A stretch of 64,000 nt of DNA from Petrolisthes cinctipes. Taxonomy: Eukaryota > Arthropoda > Malacostraca > Decapoda > Porcellanidae. The notes under the pieces were generated by a model. The model saw only the letters and a program-made list of their open reading frames with translations. It was not told where the DNA came from and ran no database searches. The stretch spans positions 4,415,501-4,479,500 of the forward strand of contig JAWQEG010000286.1 of assembly GCA_033782935.1 (NCBI GenBank). The letters run 5' to 3'. Positions 50,651-63,073 of this stretch are shown here, piece by piece (positions within the stretch are counted from its first letter, which is position 1; each line of letters starts with the position of its first letter). Position numbers and translations under genes: made by a program.

Positions 50651-51642
50651 GTGTTAGAGTATTTTCAAAATACATGCTCAAAACATATTGAAAATCGATC
50701 TCTTAGGTGCACAAAAGTCGATATGTGCATGCATCTTCAGTACCCGTTTATATCTCAAATTCAGGCTCAAAACACCCGAAAATTCAATATTTTGGGGTCC
50801 CAGAAGCAATCTGTACATGCCTACTCAGTGTTAGAGTATTTTCAAAATACAGGCCCAAAACATGCTGAAAATCGATATTTTAGATGCCCAAAGTCAATAT
50901 GTGCATGTATCTTCTGTACCCGTTTATATCTCAAATTCAGGCTCAAAACACCCGAAAATTCAATATTTTGGGGTCCCAGAAGCAATCTGTACATGCCTAC
51001 ACAGTGCTAGAATATTTTCAAAATATAGGCTAAAAACATGCTAAAAATCGACATTTTAGGTGCCAAAAAATCGATATCTCAAATTCAGTCCCAAAACACC
51101 CGAAAATTCGATATTTAGAGGTCCCAGAAGGTATCTGTACATGCCTACTCCGTGTTAGAGTATTTTTAAAATACAGGCCAAAAAAATACTGAAAATCGAT
51201 CTTTTAGGTGCCCAAAAGTCGATATGTGCATACATCTTCTGTACCCGTTTATATCTCAAATTCTGGCCCTAAACACCCGAAAATTCAATATTTTGGGGTC
51301 CCAGAAGCGATCTGTACATGCCTACTCCGTGTTAGAGTATTTTCAAAATTCAGGCCCAAAACATGCTGAAAATCGATATTTTTGGTGCCCAAAGTCAATA
51401 TGTGCATGTAACTTCTGTACCCGTTTATATCTCAAATTCAGGCTCAAAACACCCGAAAATTCAATATTTTTGGGTCCCTGAAGCAATCTGTACAGTGCTA
51501 GAATATTTTCAAAATATAGGCTAAAAACATGCTAAAAATCGATCTTTTAGGTGCCAAAAAGTCGATATCTCAAATTCAGTCCCAAAACACCCGAAAATTC
51601 GATATTTAGGGGTCCCAGAAGCGATCTGTACATGCCTACTCC
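50651..51642 (+). repeat. U52: 6-mer (992 bp), copy of U46
   Basis: Same marker set as U46 at an offset of 6477 bp, but D reads aatcgatctttt. Confidence 0.93.
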
Positions 51643-52634
51643 GTGTTAGAGTATTTTCAAAATACATGCTCAAAACATATTGAAAATCGATCTTTTAGGT
51701 GCACAAAAGTCGATATGTGCATGCATCTTCAGTACCCGTTTATATCTCAAATTCAGGCTCAAAACACCCGAAAATTCAATATTTTGGGGTCCCAGAAGCA
51801 ATCTGTATATGCCTACTCAGTGTTAGAGTATTTTCAAAATACAGGCCCAAAACATTCTGAAAATCGATATTTTAGATGCCCAAAGTCAATATGTGCATGT
51901 ATCTTCTGTACCCGTTTATATCTCAAATTCAGGCTCAAAACACCCGAAAATTCAATATTTTGGGGTCCCAGAAGCAATCTGTACATGCCTACACAGTGCT
52001 AGAATATTTTCAAAATATAGGCTAAAAACATGCTAAAAATCGACATTTTAGGTGCCAAAAAATCGATATCTCAAATTCAGTCCCAAAACACCCGAAAATT
52101 CGATATTTAGAGGTCCCAGAAGGTATCTGTACATGCCTACTCCGTGTTAGAGTATTTTCAAAATACAGGCCAAAAAAATACTGAAAATCGATCTTTTAGG
52201 TGCCCAAAAGTCGATATGTGCATACATCTTCTGTACCCGTTTATATCTCAAATTCTGGCCCTAAACACCCGAAAATTCGATATTTTGGGGTCCCAGAAGC
52301 GATCTGTACATGCCTACTCCGTGTTAGAGTATTTTCAAAATTCAGGCCCAAAACATGCTGAAAATCGATATTTTTGGTGCCCAAAGTCAATATGTGCATG
52401 TATCTTCTGTACCCGTTTATATCTCAAATTCAGGCTCAAAACACCCGAAAATTCAATATTTTGGGGTCCCAGAAGCAATCTGTACAGTGCTAGAATATTT
52501 TCAAAATATAGGCTAAAAACATGCTAAAAATCGATCTTTTAGGTGACAAAAAGTCGATATCTCAAATTCAGTCCCAAAACACCCGAAAATTCGATATTTA
52601 GGGGTCCCAGAAGCGATCTGTACATGCCTACTCC
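51643..52634 (+). repeat. U53: 6-mer (992 bp)
   Basis: Canonical order. A ends ctgtatatgcc. B has caaaacattctg. F has aggtgacaaaaag. Confidence 0.93.
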
Positions 52635-53125
52635 GTGTTAGAGTATTTTCAAAATACATGCTCAAAACATATTGAAAATCGATCTTTTAGGTGCACAAAA
52701 GTCGATATGTGCATGCATCTTCAGTACCCGTTTATATCTCAAATTCAGGCTCAAAACACCCGAAAATTAAATATTTTGGGGTCCCAGAAGCAATCTGTAC
52801 ATGCCTACTCAGTGTTAGAGTATTTTCAAAATACAGGCCCAAAACATGCTGAAAATCGATATTTTAGATGCCCAAAGTCAATATGTGCATGTATCTTCTG
52901 TACCCGTTTATATCTCAAATTCAGGCTCAAAACACCCGAAAATTCAATATTTTGGGGTCCCAGAAGCAATCTGTACAGTGCTAGAATATTTTCAAAATAT
53001 AGGCTAAAAACATGCTAAAAATCGATCTTTTAGGTGCCAAAAAGTCGATATCTCAAATTCAGTCCCAAAACACCCGAAAATTCGATATTTAGGGGTCCCA
53101 GAAGGTATCTGTACATGCCTACTCC
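52635..53125 (+). repeat. U54: 3-mer, A-B/E-F (491 bp)
   Basis: B start with E end. A has aaaattaaatatttt. F ends aaggtatctg like the F of U38. Confidence 0.92.
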
Positions 53126-54117
53126 GTGTTAGAGTATTTTCAAAATACATGCTCAAAACATATTGAAAATCGATCTTTTAGGTGCACAAAAGTCGATATG
53201 TGCATGCATCTTCAGTACCCGTTTATATCTCAAATTCAGGCTCAAAACACCCGAAAATTCAATATTTTGGGGTCCCAGAAGCAATCTGTACATGCCTACT
53301 CAGTGTTAGAGTATTTTCAAAATACAGGCCCAAAACATGCTGAAAATCGATATTTTAGATGCCCAAAGTCAATATGTGCATGTATCTTCTGTACCCGTTT
53401 ATATCTCAAATTCAGGCTCAAAACACCCGAAAATTCAATATTTTGGGGTCCCAGAAGCAATCTGTACATGCCTACACAGTGCTAGAATATTTTCAAAATA
53501 TAGGCTAAAAACATGCTAAAAATCGACATTTTAGGTGCCAAAAAATCGATATCTCAAATTCAGTCCCAAAACACCCGAAAATTCGATATTTAGAGGTCCC
53601 AGAAGGTATCTGTACATGCCTACTCCGTGTTAGAGTATTTTCAAAATACAGGCCAAAAAAATACTGAAAATCGATCTTTTAGGTGCCCAAAAGTCGATAT
53701 GTGCATACATCTTCTGTACCCGTTTATATCTCAAATTCTGGCCCTAAACACCCGAAAATTCGATATTTTGGGGTCCCAGAAGCGATCTGTACATGCCTAC
53801 TCTGTGTTAGAGTATTTTCAAAATTCAGGCCCAAAACATGCTGAAAATCGATATTTTTGGTGCCCAAAGTCAATATGTGCATGTATCTTCTGTACCCGTT
53901 TATATCTCAAATTCAGGCTCAAAACACCCGAAAATTCAATATTTTGGGGTCCCAGAAGCAATCTGTACAGTGCTAGAATATTTTCAAAATATAGGCTAAA
54001 AACATGCTAAAAATCGATCTTTTAGGTGCCAAAAAGTCGATATCTCAAATTCAGTCCCAAAACACCCGAAAATTCGATATTTAGGGGTCCCAGAAGCGAT
54101 CTGTACATGCCTACTCC
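53126..54117 (+). repeat. U55: 6-mer (992 bp), counterpart of U39
   Basis: Matches U39 at an offset of 16922 bp, including ctctgtgttag at the end of D. Confidence 0.93.
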
Positions 54118-55109
54118 GTGTTAGAGTATTTTCAAAATACATGCTCAAAACATATTGAAAATCGATCTTTTAGGTGCACAAAAGTCGATATGTGCATGCA
54201 TCTTCAGTACCCGTTTATATCTCAAATTCAGGCTCAAAACACCCGAAAATTCAATATTTTGGGGTCCCAGAAGCAATCTGTACATGCCTACTCAGTGTTA
54301 GAGTATTTTCAAAATACAGGCCCAAAACATGCTGAAAATCGATATTTTAGATGCCCAAAGTCAATATGTGCATGTATCTTCTGTACCCGTTTATATCTCA
54401 AATTCAGGCTCAAAATACCCGAAAATTCAATATTTTGGGGTCCCAGAAGCAATCTGTACATGCCTACACAGTGCTAGAATATTTTCAAAATATAGGCTAA
54501 AAACATGCTAAAAATCGACATTTTAGGTGCCGAAAAATCGATATCTCAAATTCAGTCCCAAAACACCCGAAAATTCGATATTTAGAGGTCCCAGAAGGTA
54601 TCTGTACATGCCTACTGCGTGTTAGAGTATTTTCAAAATACAGGCCAAAAAAATACTGAAAATCGATCTTTTAGGTGCCCAAAAGTTGATATGTGCATAC
54701 ATCTTCTGTACCCGTTTATATCTCAAATTCTGGCCCTAAACACCCGAAAATTCGATATTTTGCGGTCCCAGAAGCGATCTGTACATGCCTACTCCGTGTT
54801 AGAGTATTTTCAAAATTCAGGCCCAAAACATGCTGAAAATCGATATTTTTGGTGCCCAAAGTCAATATGTGTATGTATCTTCTGTACCCGTTTATATCTC
54901 AAATTCAGGCTCAAAACACCCGAAAATTCAATATTTTGGGGTCCCAGAAGCAATCTGTACAGTGCTAGAATATTTTCAAAATATAGGCTAAAAACATGCT
55001 AAAAATCGATCTTTTAGGTGCCAAAAAGTCGATATCTCAAATTCAGTCCCAAAACACCCGAAAATTCGATATTTAGGGGTCCCAGAAGCGATCTGTACAT
55101 GCCTACTCC
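54118..55109 (+). repeat. U56: 6-mer (992 bp), diverged relative of U40
   Basis: Shares caaaatacccg, gccgaaaaatc, ctgcgtg, agttgatatg and gtgtatgtatc with U40, but C has the usual aatataggc instead of aaaaaaaaggc. Confidence 0.93.
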
Positions 55110-56101
55110 GTGTTAGAGTATTTTCAAAATACATGCTCAAAACATACTGAAAATCGATCTTTTAGGTGCACAAAAGTCGATATGTGCATGCATCTTCAGT
55201 ACCCGTTTATATCTCAAATTCAGGCTCAAAACACCCGAAAATTCAATATTTTGGGGTCCCAGAAGCAATCTGTACATGCCTACTCAGTGTTAGAGTATTT
55301 TCAAAATACAGGCCCAAAACATGCTGAAAATCGATATTTTAGATGCCCAAAGTCAATATGTGCATGTATCTTCTGTACCCGTTTATATCTCAAATTCAGG
55401 CTCAAAACACCCGAAAATTCAATATTTTGGGATCTCAGAAGCAATCTGTACATGCCTACACAGTGCTAGAATATTTTCAAAATATAAGCTAAAAACATGC
55501 TAAAAATCGACATTTTAGGTGCCAAAAAATCGATATCTCAAATTCAGTCCCAAAACACCCGAAAATTCGATATTTAGAGGTCCCAGAAGAAATCTGTACA
55601 TGCCTACTCCGTGTTAGAGTATTTTCAAAATACAGGCCAAAAAAATACTGAAAATCGATCTTTTAGGTGCCCAAAAGTCGATATGTGCATACATCTTCTG
55701 TACCCGTTTATATCTCAAATTCTGGCCCTAAACACCCGCAAATTCGATATTTTGGGGTCCCAGAAGCGATCTGTACATGCCTACTCCGTGTTAGAGTATT
55801 TTCAAAATTCAGGCCCAAAACATGCTGAAAATCGATATTTTTGGTGCCCAAAGTCAATATGTGCATGTATCTTCTGTACCCGTTTATATCTCAAATTCAG
55901 GCTCAAAACACCCGAAAATTCAATATTTTGGGGTCCCAGAAGCAATCTGTACAGTGCTAGAATATTTTCAAAATATAGGCTAAAAACATGCTAAAAATCG
56001 ATCTTTTAGGTGCCAAAAAGTCGATATCTCAAATTCAGTCCCAAAACACCCGAAAATTCGATATTTAGGGGTCCCAGAAGCGATCTGTACATGCCTACTC
56101 C
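55110..56101 (+). repeat. U57: 6-mer (992 bp), diverged relative of U41
   Basis: Shares gggatctcag, ataagctaaa and agaagaaatctg, but A has the usual aacacccg. Confidence 0.93.
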
Positions 56102-56917
56102 GTGTTAGAGTATTTTCAAAATACATGCTCAAAACATATTGAAAATCGATCTTTTAGGTGCACAAAAGTCGATATGTGCATGCATCTTCAGTACCCGTTT
56201 ATATCTCAAATTCAGGCTCAAAACACCCGAAAATTCAATATTTTGGGGTCCCAGAAGCAATCTGTACATGCCTACACAGTGCTAGAATATTTTCAAAATA
56301 TTGGCTAAAAACATGCTAAAAATCGACATTTTAGGTGCCAAAAAATCGATATCTCAAATTCAGTCCCAAAACACCCGAAAATTCGATATTTAGAGGTCCC
56401 AGAAGGTATATGTACATGCCTACTCCGTGTTAGAGTATTTTCAAAATACAGGCCAAAAAAATACTGAAAATCGATCTTTTTGGTGCCCAAAAGTCGATAT
56501 GTGCATACATCTTCTGTACCCGTTTATATCTCAAATTCTGGCCCTAAACACCCGAAAATTCGATATTTTGGGGTCCCAGAAGCGATCTGTACATGCCTAC
56601 TCCGTGTTAGAGTATTTTCAAAATTCAGGCCCAAAACATGCTGAAAATCGATATTTTTGGTGCCCAAAGTCAATATGTGCATGTATCTTCTGTACCCGTT
56701 TATATCTCAAATTCAGGCTCAAAACACCCGAAAATTCAATATTTTGGGGTCCCAGAAGCAATCTGTACAGTGCTAGAATATTTTCAAAATATAGGCTAAA
56801 AACATGCTAAAAATCGATCTTTTAGGTGCCAAAAAGTCGATATCTCAAATTCAGTCCCAAAACACCCGAAAATTCGATATTTAGGGGTCCCAGAAGCGAT
56901 CTGTACATGCCTACTCC
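56102..56917 (+). repeat. U58: 5-mer, A/B-C-D-E-F (816 bp), simpler relative of U42
   Basis: Shares the A/B hybrid, aatattggc, ggtatatgta and atctttttgg with U42, but has gtgttagag and continues D-E-F without the 689 bp of extra monomers in the 1505-bp units. Confidence 0.92.
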
Positions 56918-57908
56918 GTGTTAGAGTATTTTCAAAATACATGCTCAAAACATATTGAAAATCGATCTTTTAGGTGCACAAAAGTCGATATGTGCATGCA
57001 TCTTTAGTACCCGTTTATATCTCAAATTCAGGCTCAAAACACCCGAAAATTCAATATTTTGGGGTCCCAGAAGCAATCTGTATATGCCTACTCAGTGTTA
57101 GAGTGTTTTCAAAATACAGGCCCAAAACATGCTGAAAATCGATATTTTAGATGCCCAAAGTCAATATGTGCATGTATCTTCTGTACCCGTTTATATCTCA
57201 AATTCAGGCTCAAAACACCCGAAAATTCAATATTTTGGGGTCCCAGAAGCAATCTGTACATGCCTACGCAGTGCTAGAATATTTTCAAAATATAGGCTAA
57301 AAACATGCTAAAAATCGACATTTTAGGTGCCAAAAATCGATATCTCAAATTCAGTCCCAAAACACCCGAAAATTCGATATTTAGAGGTCCCAGAAGGTAT
57401 CTGTACATGCCTACTCCGTGTTAGAGTATTTTCAAAATACAGGCCAAAAAAATACTGAAAATCGATCTTTTAGGTGCCCAAAAGTCGATATGTGCATACA
57501 TCTTCTGTACCCGTTTATATCTCAAATTCTGGCCCTAAACACCCGCAAATTCGATATTTTGCGGTCCCAGAAGCGATCTGTACATGCCTACTCCGTGTTA
57601 GAGTATTTTCAAAATTCAGGCCCAAAACATGCTGAAAATCGATATTTTTGGTGCCCAAAGTCAATATGTGCATGTATCTTCTGTACCCGTTTATATCTCA
57701 AATTCAGGCTCAAAACACCCGAAAATTCAATATTTTGGGGTCCCAGAAGCAATCTGTACAGTGCTAGAATATTTTCAAAATATAGGCTAAAAACATGCTA
57801 AAAATCGATCTTTTAGGTGCCAAAAAATCGATATCTCAAATTCAGTCCCAAAACACCCGAAAATTCGATATTTAGGGGTCCCAGAAGCGATCTGTACATG
57901 CCTACTCC
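56918..57908 (+). repeat. U59: 6-mer (991 bp)
   Basis: Canonical order. A has catctttagtacc and ctgtatatgcc. B has gagtgttttc and a cctacgcag end. C lacks one A (gccaaaaatcg). Confidence 0.93.
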
Positions 57909-59921
57909 GTGTTAGAGTATTTTCAAAATACATGCTCAAAACATACTGAAAATCGATCTTTTAGGTGCACAAAAGTCGATATGTGCATGCATCTTCAGTA
58001 CCCGTTTATATCTCAAATTCAGGCTCAAAACACCCGAAAATTCAATATTTTGGGGTCCCAGAAGCAATCTGTACATGCCTACTCAGTGTTAGAGTATTTT
58101 CAAAATACAGGCCCAAAACATGCTGAAAATCGATATTTTAGATGCCCAAAGTCAATATGTGCATGTATCTTCTGTACCCGTTTATATCTCAAATTCAGGC
58201 TCAAAACACCCGAAAATTCAATATTTTGGGGTCCCAGAAGCAATCTGTACATGCCTACACAGTGCTAGAATATTTTCAAAATATAGGCTTAAAACATGCT
58301 AAAAATCGACATTTTAGGTGCCAAAAAATCGATATCTCAAATTCAGTCCCAAAACACCCGAAAATTCGATATTTAGAGGTCCCAGAAGGTATCTGTACAT
58401 GCCTACTCCGTGTTAGAGTATTTTCAAAATACAGGCCAAAAAAATACTGAAAATCGATCTTTTAGGTGCCCAAAAGTCGATATGTGCATACATCTTCTGT
58501 ACCCGTTTATATCTCAAATTCTGGCCCTAAACACCCGAAAATTCGATATTTTGGGGTCCCAGAAGCGATCTGTACATGCCTACTCCGTGTTAGAGTATTT
58601 TCAAAATTCAGGCCCAAAACATGCTGAAAATCGATATTTTTGGTGCCCAAAGTCAATATGTGCATGTATCTTCTGTACCCGTTTATATCTCAAATTCAGG
58701 CTCAAAACACCCGAAAATTCAATATTTTGGGGTCCCAGAAGCAATCTGTACATGCCTACTCAGTGTTAGAGTATTTTCAAAATACAGGCCCAAAACATGC
58801 TGAAAATCGATATTTTAGATGCCCAAAGTCCATGTATCTTCTGTACCCGTTTATATCTCAAATTCAGGCTCAAAACACCCGAAAATTCAATATTTTGGGG
58901 TCCCAGAAGCAATCTTTACATGCCTACTCAGTGTTAGAGTATTTTCAAAATACAGGCCCAAAACATGCTGAAAATCGATATTTTAGATGCCCAAAGTCAA
59001 TATGTGCATGTATCTTCTGTACCCGTTTATATCTCAAATTCAGGCTCAAAACACCCGAAAATTCAATATTTTGGGGTCCCAGAAGCAATCTGTACATGCC
59101 TACACAGTGCTAGAATATTTTCAAAATATAGGCTAAAAACATGCTAAAAATCGACATTTTAGGTGTCAAAAAATCAATATCTCAAATTCAGTCCCAAAAC
59201 ACCCGAAAATTCGATATTTAGAGGTCCCAGAAGGTATCTGTACATGCCTACTCCGTGTTAGAGTTTTTTCAAAATACAGGCCAAAAAAATACTGAAAATC
59301 GATCTTTTAGGTGCCCAAAAGTCGATATGTGCATACATCTTCTGTACCCGTTTATATCTCAAATTCTGGCCCTAAACACCCGCAAATTCGATATTTTGCG
59401 GTCCCAGAAGCGATCTGTACATGCCTACTCCGTGTTAGAGTATTTTCAAAATTCAGGCCCAAAACATGCTGAAAATCGATATTTTTGGTGCCCAAAGTCA
59501 ATATGTGCATGTATCTTCTGTACCCGTTTATATCTCAAATTCAGGCTCAAAACACCCGAAAATTCAATATTTTGGGGTCCCAGAAGCGATCTGTACATGC
59601 CTACTCCGTGTTAGAGTATTTTCAAAATTCAGGCCCAAAACATGCTGAAAATCGATATTTTTGGTGCCCAAAGTCAATATGTGCATGTATCTTTTGTACC
59701 CGTTTATATCTCAAATTCAGGCTCAAAACACCCGAAAATTCAATATTTTGGGGTCCCAGAAGCAATCTGTACAGTGCTAGAATATTTTCAAAATATAGGC
59801 TAAAAACATGCTAAAAATCGATCTTTTAGGTGCCAAAAAGTCGATATCTCAAATTCAGTCCCAAAACACCCGAAAATTCGATATTTAGGGGTCCCAGAAG
59901 CGATCTGTACATGCCTACTCC
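57909..59921 (+). repeat. U60: 12-mer (2013 bp), the longest variant
   Basis: Order A-B-C-D-E/A-B(168 bp)-B-C-D-E/D-E-F. The first extra B (58763-58930) has an 8-bp deletion (aaagtccatgtatc) and an A-type end. E/D hybrid 59432-59607 leads into a second E. Several exchanges must be layered here. Confidence 0.9.
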
Positions 59922-60912
59922 GTGTTAGAGTATTTTCAAAATACATGCTCAAAACATATTGAAAATCGATCTTTTAGGTGCACAAAAGTCGATATGTGCA
60001 TGCAACTTCAGTACCCGTTTATATCTCAAATTCAGGCTCAAAACACCCGAAAATTCAATATTTTGGGGTCCCAGAAGCAATCTGTACATGCCTACTCAGT
60101 GTTAGAGTATTTTCAAAATACAGGCCCAAAACATGCTGAAAATCGATATTTTAGATGCCCAAAGTCAATATGTGCATGTATCTTCTGTACCCGTTTATAT
60201 CTCAAATTCAGGCTCAAAACACCCGAAAATTCAATATTTTGGGTGCCAGAAGCAATCTGTACATGCCTACACAGTGCTAGAATATTTTCAAAATATAGGC
60301 TAAAAACATGCTAAAAATCGACATTTTAGGTGCCAAAAAATCGATATCTCAAATTCAGTCCCAAAACACCCGAAAATTCGATATTTAGAGGTCCCAGAAG
60401 AAATCTGTACATGCCTACTCCGTGTTAGAGTATTTTCAAAATACAGGCCAAAAAAATACTGAAAATCGATCTTTTAGGTGCCCAAAAGTCGATATGTGCA
60501 TACATCTTCTGTACCCGTTTATATCTCAAATTCTGGCCCTAAACACCCGCAAATTCGATATTTTGCGGTCCCAGAAGCGATCTGTACATGCCTACTCCGT
60601 GTTAGAGTATTTTCAAAATTCAGGCCCAAAACATGCTGAAAATCGATATTTTTGGTGCCCAAAGTCAATATGTGCATGTATCTTCTGTACCCGTTTATAT
60701 CTCAAATTCAGGCTCAAAACACCCGAAAATTCAATATTTTGGGGTCCCAGAAGCAATCTGTACAGTGCTAGAATATTTTCAAAATATAGGCTAAAAACAT
60801 GCTAAAAATCGATCTTTTAGGTGCCAAAAAGTCGATATCTCAAATTCAGTCCCAAAACACCCGAAAATTCGATATTTAGGGGTCCCAGAAGGTATCTGTA
60901 CATACCTACTCC
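59922..60912 (+). repeat. U61: 6-mer (991 bp)
   Basis: Canonical order. B lacks one base (attttgggtgccag). A has gcaacttcag. C ends agaagaaatctg. F ends aaggtatctg and acatacc. Confidence 0.93.
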
Positions 60913-61590
60913 GTGTTAGAGTATTTTCAAAATACATGCTCAAAACATATTGAAAATCGATCTTTTAGGTGCACAAAAGTCGATATGTGCATGCATCTTC
61001 AGTACCCGTTTATATCTCAAATTCAGGCTCAAAACACCCGAAAATTCAATATTTTGGGGTCCCAGAAGCAATCTGTACATGCCTACTCAGTGTTAGAGTA
61101 TTTTCAAAATACAGGCCCAAAACATGCTGAAAATCGATATTTTAGATGCCCAAAGTCAATATGTGCATGTATCTTCTGTACCCGTTTATATCTCAAATTC
61201 AGGCTCAAAACACCCGAAAATTCAATATTTTGGGGTCCCAGAAGCAATCTGTACATGCCTACACAGTGCTAGAATATTTTCAAAATATAGGCTAAAAACA
61301 TGCTAAAAATCGACATTTTAGGTGCCAAAAAATCGATATCTCAAATTCAGTCCCAAAACACCCGAAAATTCGATATTTAGAGGTCCCAGAAGGTATCTGT
61401 ACATGCCTACTCCGTGTTAGAGTATTTTCAAAATACAGGCCAAAAAAATACTGAAAATCGATCTTTTAGGTGCCCAAAAGTCGATATGTGCATACATCTT
61501 CTGTACCCGTTTATATCTCAAATTCTGGCCCTAAACACCCGAAAATTCGATATTTTGGGGTCCCAGAAGCGATCTGTACATGCCTACTCC
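60913..61590 (+). repeat. U62: 4-mer, A-B-C-D (678 bp)
   Basis: D (61414-61590) is followed directly by the A of the next unit, so E and F are missing. Confidence 0.92.
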
Positions 61591-62582
61591 GTGTTAGAGT
61601 ATTTTCAAAATACATGCTCAAAACATATTGAAAATCGATCTTTTAGGTGCACAAAAGTCGATATGTGCATGCATCTTCAGTACCCGTTTCTATCTCAAAT
61701 TCAGGCTCAAAACACCCGAAAATTCAATATTTTGGGGTCCCAGAAGCAATCTGTACATGCCTACTCAGTGTTAGAGTATTTTCAAAATACAGGCCCAAAA
61801 CATGCTGAAAATCGATATTTTAGATGCCCAAAGTCAATATGTGCATGTATCTTCTGTACCCGTTTATATCTCAAATTCAGGCTCAAAACACCCGAAAATT
61901 CAATATTTTGGGGTCCCAGAAGCAATCTGTACATGCCTACACAGTGCTAGAATATTTTCAAAATATAGGCTAAAAACATGCTAAAAATCGACATTTTAGG
62001 TGCCAAAAAATCGATATCTCAAATTCAGTCCCAAAACACCCGAAAATTCGATATTTAGAGGTCCCAGAAGGTATCTGTACATGCCTACTCCGTGTTAGAG
62101 TATTTTCAAAATACAGGCCAAAAAAATACTGAAAATCGATCTTTTAGGTGCCCAAAAGTCGATATGAGCATACATCTTCTGTACCCGTTTATATCTCAAA
62201 TTCTGGCCCTAAACACCCGCAAATTCGATATTTTGCGGTCCCAGAAGCGATCTGTACATGCCTACTCCGTGTTAGAGTATTTTCAAAATTCAGGCCCAAA
62301 ACATGCTGAAAATCGATATTTTTGGTGCCCAAAGTCAATATGTGCATGTATCTTCTGTACCCGTTTATATCTCAAATTCAGGCTCAAAACACCCGAAAAT
62401 TCAATATTTTGGGGTCCCAGAAGCAATCTGTACAGTGCTAGAATATTTTCAAAATATAGGCTAAAAACATGCTAAAAATCGATCTTTTAGGTGCCAAAAA
62501 GTCGATATCTCAAATTCATTCCCAAAACACCCGAAAATTCGATATTTAGGGGTCCCAGAAGCGATCTGTACATGCCTACTCC
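61591..62582 (+). repeat. U63: 6-mer (992 bp)
   Basis: Canonical order. A has gtttctatctc. D has gatatgagcat. F has attcattccc. Confidence 0.93.
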
Positions 62583-63073
62583 GTGTTAGAGTATTTTCAA
62601 AATACATGCTCAAAACATATTGAAAATCGATCTTTTAGGTGCACAAAAGTCGATATGTGCATGCATCTTCAGTACCCGTTTATATCTCAAATTCAGGCTC
62701 AAAACACCCGAAAATTCAATATTTTGGGGTCCCAGAAGCAATCTGTACATGCCTACTCAGTGTTAGAGTATTTTCAAAATACAGGCCCAAAACATGCTGA
62801 AAATCGATATTTTAGATGCCCAAAGTCAATATGTGCATGTATCTTCTGTACCCGTTTATATCTCAAATTCAGGCTCAAAACACCGGAAAATTCAATATTT
62901 TGGGGTCCCAGAAGCAATCTGTACAGTGCTAGAATATTTTCAAAATATAGGCTAAAAACATGCTAAAAATCGATCTTTTAGGTGCCAAAAAGTCGATATC
63001 TCAAATTCAGTCCCAAAACACCCGAAAATTCGATATTTAGGGGTCCCAGAAGCGATCTGTACATGCCTACTCC
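62583..63073 (+). repeat. U64: 3-mer, A-B/E-F (491 bp)
   Basis: B start with E end. The hybrid has caccggaaaattc. Confidence 0.92.

Larger units (their letters stand above)
54118..56917 (+). repeat. Partial, probably older version of the 3489-bp super-unit
   Basis: U56-U58 match 37196 onward at an offset of 16922 bp through the D of U58. It lacks several changes common to copies 1-3 (aaaaaaaagg, catccg, gtgtttgag), which suggests it split off before the triplication. Confidence 0.85.
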
